A DNA stretch of 64,000 nucleotides, taken from positions 4,898,001 through 4,962,000 of the forward strand of contig NC_085920.1 in assembly GCF_035222485.1 (NCBI RefSeq), read 5' to 3'. This DNA is from Podospora pseudoanserina. Lineage: Eukaryota > Ascomycota > Sordariomycetes > Sordariales > Podosporaceae. This document shows positions 1 to 10,632 of the stretch, piece by piece. The notes below the pieces were generated by a model. It saw only the letters and a program-made list of their open reading frames with translations. It was not told where the DNA came from and made no database searches. Position numbers and translations under genes: made by a program. Positions within the stretch are counted from its first letter, which is position 1; each line of letters starts with the position of its first letter.

Positions 1-729
1 CTTTTCGTCGAAACTGTCCTGGCTGTCAGTCTGTCGTCCGGCGGTTGATGGGGTCAAGTATACTCACGTGTTCTGCTTGGCATAAACCTTGCTGTCAGGA
101 TAGATCTTGAGTTTTATCCTCGCAATAATTCCCAACAATCCCAGACTGGTCGAAGCAGCCAACCAGTCATCATCACTTTCATTCCTTTTTACTTTTCTGA
201 TCTCCCCCTTTCCATCAATGATATCCATGGCCAACACACCCGCCGCCACCATCGAGTCTTCTCTAATCGAGCTTCTGTGAGCCCCCATCGCCACACTCCC
301 GCCGAAACTGATGTTCCAGTTTGTGAGGGTGTACCCAACACTGGCACCCCTATCATGGAGATACTCGGCCAGCTGGAAGAAAGTAACTCCAGCGTCAACA
401 AGTACGGACCCATGGGGGGCCCCCTCGGGAAGGCTGAAGTCGTAGATGCCGGCCACATTGGCAGTTCGGATGATGATGGTCGAGTCGTCGCTGCATTGGG
501 TATCGTACCACATGTGGCCCTTTCCTGCGGCGCGGACCAAGGACTTGGACTGGATGGCTGACTTGACGACGGATTGCATATCCTCGACGGAGGTGGCGTT
601 GTGGACCCGGGAGACATTGTGGCAGGCTGGGGAGCCTGGGCCGTCAAAGGTGTTCCATACCAAGGCTGATGCGGTGCCCGAGCAGAGGAGAAGGCTGCTC
701 AGGCCCACAGCAAGGCCTGTGGGAATCAT
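1..729 (-). CDS. Secreted FAD-linked oxidase (lactone-oxidase-like), 5' part
   Basis: This is the N-terminal part of a PCMH-type FAD-binding oxidoreductase, resembling D-arabinono-1,4-lactone/gulonolactone oxidases. The ATG at 729 is followed by a hydrophobic signal peptide ending near TASA, so the enzyme is probably secreted. GKGHMW carries the His that usually bonds FAD covalently in this family, and GGSVAMGAHRSS matches the second flavin-binding loop. Exon 1 is 729-68; the donor gtgagta is followed by a 45-nt intron (67-23) and an acceptor gacag. Exon 2 (22-1) restores a frame reading TQDSFDEK, as expected after the FAD domain. The C-terminal substrate domain lies beyond the window edge. 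An upstream in-frame TTG at 777 is not a credible start. The exact substrate cannot be told. Confidence 0.85.
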
Positions 730-1666
730 CGTTGCCGGGAAAGAAGGGATCTGAAACAGAGGACGGTAAACAAGCAATCACCTAGAGATCTGATAAGAGA
801 TCTAGGTTCAAGCCTGGTGGAGCTTTTCCCCGGATTTCGAGCCACCAAGAAGGCACACTCGCTTTATATCACCCACCACCACCACCACCACCACCACCAC
901 CACCACCACCACCACCACAACAACAACAACAAGCTCTCACCCCTCCTCTTGACTGACACGACGATGTCTCCTCGCTTCCACAAACAGTAACCTCACCTCC
1001 CACCTCCTCCAATTCACCCTCCAACCAACCGCGGCTCCTCAACCGCTTCTCTCATCTCAACCTCTACAAAAGCCACATGTGATCCTGCCCGTCTTATTGG
1101 AGCGTAGCATCCCACTCGTCCACACCCATTCTCAGTACATACAAGATCTCCAAAACAACCCTATATGACCTGCAAAGGCACCGCAAGCGAATCCTCTACT
1201 CTATGAGGTCCTTCCTTCCCCTTGGCTCGGTGGCTCGCTTGAATTTGTTCACCACCAACGACGTCGTTGGTCGTGATAGCCGCCAAGCCGGCGGGCTGGC
1301 CTCAAGGGGCAAATTGAACGAGCGAGCGATGTCACTCCCCGCGAATCACAAACGCCAGCGCCGGGCAGCCACAAAAAAAAAACGCGGGGAAATGCAGGGT
1401 ATAGAGATGACCCAGTCGGGGTTTTTACCTTGCTGTCACGGTCATTTCTTGGAATGAGGACTTGAAATAAATCCAGGAATCAACTGGTTGGTGAAGATGC
1501 TGATCCAAACGGTCACCAATCATGATGGTGGAGAGCTGTGCTTGGTGTGCAATGAGCTTCGAATGGGAACAACCTCTGAGAAGCTAACAGCCACCTTTCT
1601 TCTTGATCAGGGGTTCAGAGGAAGTATTCCAAATGTCTGGCTACGAGGTGGTTTTTTCCATCAATA
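730..1666. other. Intergenic region with triplet repeat
   Basis: This is the space between the 3' end of the HET gene and the start of the FAD oxidase, both on the minus strand. It should hold the oxidase promoter and the HET terminator. The only obvious structure is the ACC/AAC triplet tract at 873-932. I see no supported gene. Confidence 0.6.
873..932. repeat. (ACC)n-(AAC)n microsatellite
   Basis: About fifteen ACC units (873-917) pass directly into five AAC units (918-932). The tract lies about 145-200 nt upstream of the FAD oxidase start. Such tracts are length-variable; a promoter effect is only a possibility. Confidence 0.95.
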
Positions 1667-4165
1667 TCAGCAAATCGTCACCTCCTTCTTCTCCAACCGC
1701 AGCGGATCTAGAGCGAGGTCGTTATGTCGCCTGGCCCTCCAGTCTCTCCTCACATCGTCCATAGTGAAATCGAGTGTACTCGACCTCGGAGGAGGATCCA
1801 TATCCCCTTCTTCATATGGTCGGGGATATCCAACAACCTCAAAGCTCTTGAAGAAAGGGAGCCCCGTTTCCTTCATAATGGCCCCATCAACGAATCCAAC
1901 CCTCTGATAACATCCATCGTCCAATCTCTTCAGCAAAAGCCCAAATCGACAGTCAATAAAGCCGTGATCCAGCACATGCGGCACACGAATCAAGAGCATT
2001 GCTGCCAGCCCGTCTGTGTCAATTTGACTATCAGAAGATGGAAAATCCGTACCACCTTCTACCCATATACACCCGTTCCTCTCAGTCTGCAGTCGATATA
2101 TCCCGTCTGTGACTTCGGATCGACTTGGTGCAAGCCCATACACATCATTCAACGGCGGTTCCTTCTCTTGCCTTGCTTTGATCTTGGTGACGGGCAACAG
2201 TGGCCCCCTCATCGTCAAAGTGCCTCCCGCTAACCTGCCAAAGGGATCATGATCCCTCAGTTCCAGAGAGTGGGAAACATACTCTGCCAACGGCTCAAAG
2301 TCAAGGACATTCGACTTCCAAGCAGCGCGCTTCTCATACCACTCATAGACAGGAAACTGAACCTGGCCCACAACCGAAGCCCAGGACCACGACGGGGCAA
2401 CATGCTCCTTTGTCGATTCAAGCAGTCTTTCAGGGACAGCTCTGCACCAAAACAGCCCCTCCAGAACACCACTTTTCCACAGACCAGCCATATACTCACC
2501 CGGCATCTCCCTCATAGCCTCGTGATCATTCTTGCTCCTAATACGCACCACCTCCCTTGCCAACCCAGCCACAGCAGGAAACCGGTCCGTCGCTTTGGTG
2601 ATATCCCGTGCAGTAAAATCCTGCACCATCCAGTACCAATCCACCCAGTTGTACCGACACCCTCCACTGGCCTCCCTGTCTGCCGGTCTCCACGTTCCCT
2701 TTGAAAAAACCGTCTTCTTGACGTTTGCCGTCTTAGCAAGCCGGCTAACATGATTCCGCTGCATGCTCAGAATATTCTTACCTACGGCCTCCCCATCTTC
2801 ATTTGCCCTGATGGTATTGCACTCCCAGAAAGCTTGGCGGGTTCCGTACTGAAGAGCGCGTAGGGGCAGAAACCGCTCTTGCAAACACCATGCCCTTGAA
2901 CTTAGAGGCTCGTTTCGGAGGTGGTCTGGATTTTCTGTTGATTTCCAGCTGTAGGTCCAGTCACGGTCGTCAAGTTGGAGGCAGAGCTTGATGTTGGTGG
3001 TCGTTCTGGAAGATGATGGCGAGGTGGGTGGTGGTGGTGGCAGCGGCACCACATCAGGAGCCTCTCTTGAGGAAAGGAACCCCAAGGTGTCCCCAGGAGA
3101 ATTCGCTCCGATGATGACCAAGTGGGCGTACCGGTAAATATCCGCCATCTGAGCCGCCTCTCGGGCCCAATCCTCTGGGTCGTCTTGAAGGATGCAAAGA
3201 CTATCAATCCACACATATCGAAGACCCAAGCTCGCCATAAGGATCACTGCATCCCGGAAGGTCTGCGGTAGCTTTGATATTTCGATTCCTTCGTGGGTGT
3301 GAAGGGCCAAGGTCTTTCGAGTTGTCATAAAAGGTGTTCCTCCAGCTCCCCAACAGTGACTTAGCGCAACAAAACGATCATCCTGATCATGGCCGTCCGA
3401 GTCGATTGACTTCTTTTCTTGCAGATATATCCTGTCTCCTCCAGGAAAGAACCCAATCAATCGCGAAGGCATCCATCCTACAGGTTTGTCGAGTGGCTGG
3501 CATGTCCTACCATGCTCATCGACACACTTGTTGAGCCATGTTTTTGCCAGCGTTAAGCTTTGTTTTGACAATGGACTTGCAGACACCAGGGGGACCACAT
3601 TGATGTCCTGTCCTGTCTCTGCGCCTGGTTCGGCTTCCAGGGTAGCTTGACCGAACCGAAGCTCTTGCGGGGCACAAACTGCATTCCTATCGGCCGCCTC
3701 GGTGTCCCCCTCACCATCAAGTCTTGCAAGATTCAGATGTGCCCGAAGGCTTGGATGCACATCGAAAGAGGTGCTACTTTTCACATTACAGTTGCACACA
3801 ACAGCCCAGCGGTTCGTCAGTCTGCGTCCATCATCGAGATACCGCGGTAACTTCTCCAGGGATATCTCGAGCTCCGCTTCGTTTCGATAAGCCGGAATCT
3901 CGTGAATGGGACGGTGAAGGTCCGTTGGCGGGTGTTCAGCGTCATAATCGGCCTCAAGAGTTGCTCTCTCCACCTGGACAACTCTGGACTGCGACCACCC
4001 CTTTATAACGATGACACAAAACCTGCAGGTGAAGGAGGAGGTGTGCACCTCGCCGAGAGTCTTGTGCCAGAGGGGGCTTAATGGTGTAGCCTCGGCTTCA
4101 TCTGTGAATGCTTCATGTATCGTGGTGGAGAGGCTCAAGCAGAGCGTACAGAGGTCGTCGCTCAT
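1667..4165 (-). CDS. HET-domain protein
   Basis: An 832-residue single-exon protein carrying a heterokaryon-incompatibility (HET) domain. The three conserved HET blocks are visible: FVALSHCWG at about residue 265, YVWIDSLCILQDD near 317, and SRAWCLQERFLPLRALQYG near 425. The N-terminus has two CxxC pairs (CTLC and CRFC) that could bind a metal; this is inference. HET proteins trigger or modulate fungal cell death after non-self recognition, but most copies in a genome have no known partner, so an incompatibility role here is unproven. The frame is intact from ATG 4165 to the stop. There is no NACHT, WD40 or ankyrin partner domain. The gene stands alone, with gene-poor sequence upstream. Confidence 0.93.
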   Translation of the reverse strand: MSDDLCTLCLSLSTTIHEAFTDEAEATPLSPLWHKTLGEVHTSSFTCRFCVIVIKGWSQSRVVQVERATLEADYDAEHPPTDLHRPIHEIPAYRNEAELEISLEKLPRYLDDGRRLTNRWAVVCNCNVKSSTSFDVHPSLRAHLNLARLDGEGDTEAADRNAVCAPQELRFGQATLEAEPGAETGQDINVVPLVSASPLSKQSLTLAKTWLNKCVDEHGRTCQPLDKPVGWMPSRLIGFFPGGDRIYLQEKKSIDSDGHDQDDRFVALSHCWGAGGTPFMTTRKTLALHTHEGIEISKLPQTFRDAVILMASLGLRYVWIDSLCILQDDPEDWAREAAQMADIYRYAHLVIIGANSPGDTLGFLSSREAPDVVPLPPPPPTSPSSSRTTTNIKLCLQLDDRDWTYSWKSTENPDHLRNEPLSSRAWCLQERFLPLRALQYGTRQAFWECNTIRANEDGEAVGKNILSMQRNHVSRLAKTANVKKTVFSKGTWRPADREASGGCRYNWVDWYWMVQDFTARDITKATDRFPAVAGLAREVVRIRSKNDHEAMREMPGEYMAGLWKSGVLEGLFWCRAVPERLLESTKEHVAPSWSWASVVGQVQFPVYEWYEKRAAWKSNVLDFEPLAEYVSHSLELRDHDPFGRLAGGTLTMRGPLLPVTKIKARQEKEPPLNDVYGLAPSRSEVTDGIYRLQTERNGCIWVEGGTDFPSSDSQIDTDGLAAMLLIRVPHVLDHGFIDCRFGLLLKRLDDGCYQRVGFVDGAIMKETGLPFFKSFEVVGYPRPYEEGDMDPPPRSSTLDFTMDDVRRDWRARRHNDLALDPLRLEKKEVTIC

Positions 4166-6996
4166 CTTCTGGTCAAGATGAAAGAACAGTACCGGAGAGA
4201 ATTTACCGTCATGAGGGTGGGAAATTTTGCTTCCGAGAACACTGCGGAAGAAGGCATCATCACCAACGTTCCTTCCTTCTGTTTGCCTAGCCCCTTCTGT
4301 ACAAACGCCTCATAACCCCATTCAAACCCTAACCCTCTCGCGGGACATTCTCACTCTGAATCTCGATTTATTTTGTCTACATCCCCTTGCTGTGCCATTC
4401 GACGAAGGCTCGACATGTCTCTGCCGTTGCCAGACATACCCACCCATTTGCGTTCAGGGTGTCAGTTGGTTGGCGTATCCGATAAACTGATGTTGTGCTG
4501 CCTTCACTTTATCTTGACAGGTTGCCCAAGACTTCATCGCGCGCAATAATGACAAACATTGATGAGCATGAGCTGAGTTGAGACAAGCCTCTGTCAGTTC
4601 CCGCCTCTGTCTTTGATTTGTCTCGTCCAGGCTAATCATGTCTCGCCTATGGCAGCATGGAGCAAACACCTCGAGAACCTCGACTATCGGATGAAAGCAC
4701 AAACATGCACCACCACCTCTGAGCAAGCCCGTCAGCAGCCAACCGCCCATCCCACAGTTTCTGACTGGATGATGTGCATCCCGGTATCGGTTTTTTTGAA
4801 CTGTGAAGTCCTGTTAGTGAATATCAAATGCATGCGAACTGCACAGGACTCATCACATCACAATCTCGAAAAGGCGGGGAGCACATTGGATGCCACTCTC
4901 ACACACCCACCATCCGATGTTTAAATTGAACCTGTTCGGCTGACAAAGTGAGGGCGGCAGTCGTCCGAATCCTTACGTCGAAAAAGAAAAGAACAATATC
5001 AAAACAAGGCCAGCAAAAAATGGGATGAAAATAGAAGAAACGAGGCAAACCATGGGACGGGAGGGTGAACAGACTTCAAAGCCCCGAGAGTTCTGCAGGG
5101 CACAGACTTAATGGGAGTCTTAATTCTCTTGGAGACCTGCGTGAAGTTGTCTATACGAAGTCTTGTGTTATCAAAAAACTCAAAATTCCAAAGTCTTTAC
5201 CCCGCCAACCTGAAAAACAGGAGTTACCCACTGCAACTGTGACAACCCCTCAGTGAGATTTATGTCCTGCACTAAGCCACTAACACAGCACCAACGTATA
5301 CACTATTCCCTAATCCAGCGATGCCAAATGTACTTCATAATTCCAATCTCATATGAAACCGAGGCTGATCCCAATAACCTCACTTCCCCTCTCATCGAAA
5401 TGACAGTAAACCTCTTTCAGCGCTTAGTTATCATCTCATCGCCCAGACAAACCCTCCGGAAGAAACTCCGACCATACATACCATTACGACAATCCCCCCA
5501 TCCACATCTGGGCACGCTAGAACACCCTCTCGAAGCTCTTACCCTCCCACATCTCATTCCGAACTCAACTCAACCGAAACACCACCATCCGTAGCGTCCC
5601 CGAATTCATCATCAGGCGGAGTCCACGCAAAAAGAGAGAACCCCTCTCTCTTTTGTTCACTGCCACCGCCCAGCTCGTTCCCCATCCCCGAAAGCCCCAC
5701 GGGGAACTCCACGTTGTTGTACATAGTGCCATCCCAATCGAGAAGAGCCAAATCCTATCCGCGGATACACTGCACTAGATAAGACCCTTCGATATCTTTT
5801 TGACACTAACACCGTCCTATACCATGGTGTCGGGTGACACTAAAATCACCACCAAGCCCCCCAGCTAGAGTTCTCGGGAAGAAAGAAAAGAAAAACAAAA
5901 AGACCACACGACAATCAATAAAGAGAGCTTGATGTCTGTGTGGGCTGGCTCTCCTGTTTTCCCTCCCTTGCTTAATCAACCACCACCCAGACAACATAAC
6001 ATCTCGCTTGTTTATTCCAGAACACGGTAACCACTCGGCTGTCCCGCTCACAAATGTGTTTCTCGCCCTGGAGATTTTGTGTGAATCAGTTCATCTCACT
6101 TTAATCCCATGTTTGGGTAGCAATGACAAACCTCCCTCGAGGTCAAGATCGTCATGCCACACCCAAAAAACAGTAGATATAGCATAAACCCATAATTGTA
6201 ACAATGCACAACACCCATCCACGGCGCACCCGACCCCAGAGCAACAATTTCCCCCCACCCAAAAAAAAACAAAAAAAAGAGGCGCACAATACTCTGTACA
6301 ACCCCATACAACCTCTTCTTTTCGGCCTTTGTCCAAAAAGCACATGTTTTTTTTCCTTTCCAAAGTCGTAGCGCCGAACAGGGGCCCAACGTGGTGTGTC
6401 CATATACCCGCTCTCGCCGCCGCCGCCGTCACTGTCACTTCGCAGGGCGTCAAAGCCCCCCCCCTTGCCTGCCCTCAGCCCATCTGCCAGAATCATCGTA
6501 CTGCATCATACGACAGTTGCACAAAGTCACCAAAGAAAACCTTTCGAGTAAGGGAGAAGAGAAAACAGAACGATAGATTTGCACCTCCCGAAAAACCGTG
6601 TGATGATATTTACAAGAATATAAAACGCCTACTGACTTTCCCCCATCGTGAGACGATAATGCTCGATGATAAAAAGATGTACTAAAAAAAAAAAAAAAAA
6701 ATAACCCCTTCATGCAATTTTTTTGTGTAAAAAAATAAATCAAAATCCGGCCCTTCCCATCCCGTTGCCCAATTCCCCAACGCCATGCCAAAAAAAAAAA
6801 AAAATGTCAAAAATGTGTATTTGATCGATTGTAAATCTTCACAAGATTACAATTGTTGTCTCTGTCGTAAAAAAAAAAAAGATTCGGATGTTTGTGAAAA
6901 TGATATGCAAGCCACAACTGAGGTGAGTTGAACGCTGTGTTTTGGCAACTCGAGGTCACACATACACACAAATAGCGTCCGTTGACCGCTTCCCCC
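4166..6996. other. Intergenic region, T/A-homopolymer rich
   Basis: This holds the promoter side of the HET gene (near 4166) and the 3' flank of the next minus-strand gene (near 6996). From about 5870 on it is rich in A and T homopolymers (for example 6684-6702, 6788-6803, 6869-6880). A 65-codon open frame on the minus strand (5751-5554) has no start context or family that I recognise. No gene is supported. Confidence 0.55.
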
Positions 6997-9900
6997 CTAA
7001 TTGCGCCGCATACGATTCCAGATCCGCTTCATGACCCCCTTTTCCGTCCCGTTCGGGTTCCAATGGTCAACCCCATCAAACTTGCTCCAGTCCATGCTCT
7101 CCTTGGGGTAAACACCCTCCCTCGATCCCACCGTTCTCCCACCCTCGGCAGGGGGCACAGAACCGCTCGCACCACCCGTTGGCCGGCGAGCATGTTGCTG
7201 GTAGCTCTGTTGCTGCTGCCGTTGCTGCCAGCCGTAAATCTCATCCTCGTGCGCGCGTAGGTCGGGTCGGGTAAGCGTCATTCGCAACGTCATCTCACGG
7301 GACGACACTGGAGCCTGGGCGTAGTTTCCAACCTCGGGCGTTCTAACACGGGCATGCTGAGCAATGTCAGGGGAAGCGAATCGCGCGGGGCGGAGACCGC
7401 CGGGTCTGTTCTCGAATGATTCTGGTGTCTTGGGCGATTCGGGATCCGCCAGAGAATCCGGGTCGCTGTTGAGGGAAATGTTTTCGTCTTCATCTTCATC
7501 CGCCAAAAATGACTGCAAGTTTGACGGATCGTCGGCTGGTTTCTGTCGTGATTGTCGGCGAGTAGCCACGTCGCCGTCACTTTCTGGCGTCGTACCCCGA
7601 GAGAGGACGTCGGCCGCAGGGAAACCAAACTCCACTGCTTCGTCAAACTTTTGGGGTGAAGCCAGATACACTCGAAGCTTGAGACGAGCTTCCGGATCCT
7701 GGTAGTGCGCCGCGGCCGGATCGATCGCCGTGATGGACTGTTGAGGGGCATGTTTTGGTGTGATCAATGATAGAGTACGAGATTTGCGCCGGCTGTGCGA
7801 CACCGGGCTCGAGGACCCGCTGGCTGGGGGATAGTAGTTTGGTGATGTGGGCGAAGTGTTGGCATCCTTGGTGGCCGGCCTGCTGGTGGAAGAAAGCGAT
7901 GTCCGACCAAAGGGGATCTTGGAGATGGACAGGTGGCGACGAAACGAAGGTCTCTGCTTAGCCGCCGGCATGCCCTCTCGAAGACCGGCATGGTAGTCGT
8001 CCAAGAAGAGACGAAGGTCTAGGTCCTCCTCCTCATCCAACCACCTAAAGCTGTCGATGAATGACTGGGGAACACGCGTGTCGTCCGCCTGGTCGACAGG
8101 CCCTCTGAGACCCCGGTGTGAATCCATGCTGTGTCGTACTGGCGAGAGTGGTGATGGAAGACTGTCAACACCCCTCGTCAGGTTTCTTCGACTCGCCTGA
8201 CGGTTAAGCTTATATACCGCCTCGTCAGCCGCGTCCAGAATGACACTAGCACGCAGACGCCTTGCCAGCAGAACCTGTTTCTCCCGGCTGAGCTCCGTCT
8301 CATGCGTGGTGTCCGATCGGGTGGTGTAAGGATCAGACGAATTGGAGCCGGAGAAGTGAGACTCAATCACTGATCCCCGCCGGATATGACGAACGATCTG
8401 CTCCGAGTTGCTGCGGTCTTGACGAGCCTTCCGCCGTCTGAAACCCTTGGCTATGTCGTCGTAGTGCTGTGAGATGCCGTCGACGAGTCCGGACTCCTGG
8501 GCAAAACGCAGCCGCTCGAGCGTGGAGAAGTACTGCAAGGGAAGATTATTTCAGTGACGGCCGCGAGAAGGGTGGTGCTGGGTAGGTAGCTATATTGACA
8601 TAAAAAAGAAATGAAGGTGTGAGATACAAGTCGGCGACCTCGTGCACCCCCCCTGACGCCCCCCCTGCCCCTAGCACCAATATACGATAGCTTGACGAGC
8701 TAAGCGGGAGGGTGGCCCTGCACAACTGTCCAGCGGTTGGCAGTCACCATTCAGGGGAGGGAGATCGAGGGGAGGCACAGGACACCAGTCTAAAAGCAGC
8801 CGCGGGACCTGCATGGTGCTGTGTGCTCAGGGCCCAAACGCGCTGCGGTGACGCTGCAAGGTGCCACTCGACTGCAAATGCCACCCTCCTCTCGTGTAAG
8901 TGTGAGCCTGGAAACCAGCTTTGGCCCAGACACAACAACAATAACACTGCAACTCATGCATGCAGCAGGCGAGCATTCAGGCACATTATGGCTGACCGCA
9001 ACAAGCCCGTTCGCTTCCGCCGTCTGCGTCCCCATTTGCCTATATGCCACCACCAGATGGAGAGGGAGGGCAATCGTGGGGGTGGGCACAAAAAAGAAGC
9101 AAAAATCTGGACGGATCACTGCTCTTGCAGCACGGCTCGGACAAAGCCCCACGGTTGCAGCGTCGGTGGACCAATTCCATTGTGATGTCTCTCAGGCAAC
9201 CCGCTGGTTCATCCTCAGAGCTTCTCAATGGTGTGGAAGCGGAATCTCGAGATGCTTTGGAGGTTGCGGACGTGGCGGACTACGGAGTACCCAGATCGGC
9301 AATCCCAAGGCTTGGCCCACCCCTCCCCAAATATGCCAATCTTGCCCTGAGATTCCGCTCATCAACCTCATCCCAACCCCGAGGCAGTCAGATCTTTCTT
9401 CACATCCACTGGATGGAGATCATGACCGCCCGAGCTACCACCGTCGCAACCAGGCAAAATGCCAGTGGGCCTCCTCTTCTCACCCTCTAATGGCCAATTT
9501 TTGTGATGTGAAAGGGGACGCGGAACGCGTAAAGGTGCCATTTGAGAGAAAAACAATCAGTGTAGAGCGCTCCCATTGGGCGTAAGCAGTGTGCGTGTGA
9601 ATTTGCATGCAGGCTCCAGCACTTGCGGGAGCCAATGGCGGGAGTGATGAGCTTGTACAGCAGTTATACCCTGCCAAGCGAACAAAACAAAAACTTGTGG
9701 CCAGGCACACGAACGCGGCTACTGGAATCTGGCAGCTACCCGCACGGCTTCAAAAGGTTGAGAAGGGGAGGGGATGACAGTAGAGAAGAAGAATCAAGTA
9801 GACTGCTCCTACACACCTTTCGCTGTATGGCTACCGGAAGAGCCTCAAACTCCTCTCGGGTCATCTGAGGGACAAGGGCTTGAGGCTGTCGTTTTTGGAT

Positions 9901-10632
9901 GCTGTTTGACCTCGAATGTCCAGGTCGCCTGTGGTTGTTTCTGAGGTAACCGTCGATTGAGGCTCGTCCCGGCCCTGAGAGCATTGATAACTGTCCATTA
10001 GACTGACTCTGAGGACGTTGCTGCCGCCTTGTCCATCGTGAAAAGAGGGGACTGGCCGAGCGCTCGTGTTTTCCGGTTGCTGACCTGGAGCGGATATGAG
10101 GTCTGGGGGATGCTGAAGTGTAGTCGGACGCGGGAGGGGGCGAGAATCGGATTAAATCCGTCTCGAGTATCGGTCCAGGCATTGTGATTTGAGTTTGGCC
10201 ACCCTCGTCACCGTCTTCGCAGTGGTCGCCGCAAGACCAAAGGCTGGAAGTTGATGTTGATGGGGACAGGAAAAACGTGGAAGTGAGGAGGTGGGACTTG
10301 GTGTGAGCTGCGATGGGTTGTCTCGGGTCGTTTGCTGCGAGGGCGTCTGCTGAGTGACGATCTGCGTTTGAGATGCTGTTGAAGAAAGGGAGCTGAAGAC
10401 TGAAGTTGCTGTGATCGAAGCTCAATCTTGTCGGGGGAGTCGAGGGTTCTTCCAGGAACGGCGAAGAAACGTGGGCTGCCCTTGCTTCTGTGATGAGCCA
10501 GGGCATATCATCAACAACGCTCTGCCCCGGCGGCTCCAGGGCCAGGGCCATCAGCCCATTGGGAGCCGCCGGGCTTGTTCCTTTGGAAATAGCGGGCCCC
10601 GGGGTGATGGCAGGGGCATCTGGGCTGTCCAT
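6997..10632 (-). CDS. Conserved fungal disordered protein, two exons
   Basis: A gene of unknown function joined from two exons. Exon 1 is 10632-9817 (272 codons, ATG at 10632) and ends ...ALPVAIQRK before donor gtgtgt. Exon 2 is 8532-6997 and begins YFSTLERLRFAQESG after acceptor ttgcag. The join is in phase 0 and gives 783 residues; the junction reads as one continuous charged helix, EEFEALPVAIQRK/YFSTLERLRF, which is why I join them although the intron is 1284 nt. The rest is Ser/Pro/Arg-rich and probably disordered, with a Q-rich stretch near the C-terminus and an acidic stretch (DEDEDENISLN). The C-terminus is basic (WNRMRRN). There are no membrane segments or catalytic motifs. Function is not inferred. 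Confidence 0.78.

Noticed and set aside
730-777. Upstream start of the FAD oxidase at 777
   Set aside because: Codon 777-775 is TTG, not ATG; the ATG at 729 opens directly into a signal peptide.
800-830. tRNA B-box-like sequence (ggttcaagcct)
   Set aside because: No A-box or foldable cloverleaf is visible around it; no tRNA was supported anywhere in the window.
5554-5751. Minus-strand 65-codon frame with an acidic C-terminus
   Set aside because: The translation is fairly protein-like, but no ATG context, splice acceptor or neighbouring exon supports it.
8821-9585. Plus-strand open frame of about 250 codons as a nested gene
   Set aside because: It lies in the large intron of a minus-strand gene, has no recognisable domain and overlaps other open frames. 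Kept only as an intron curiosity.
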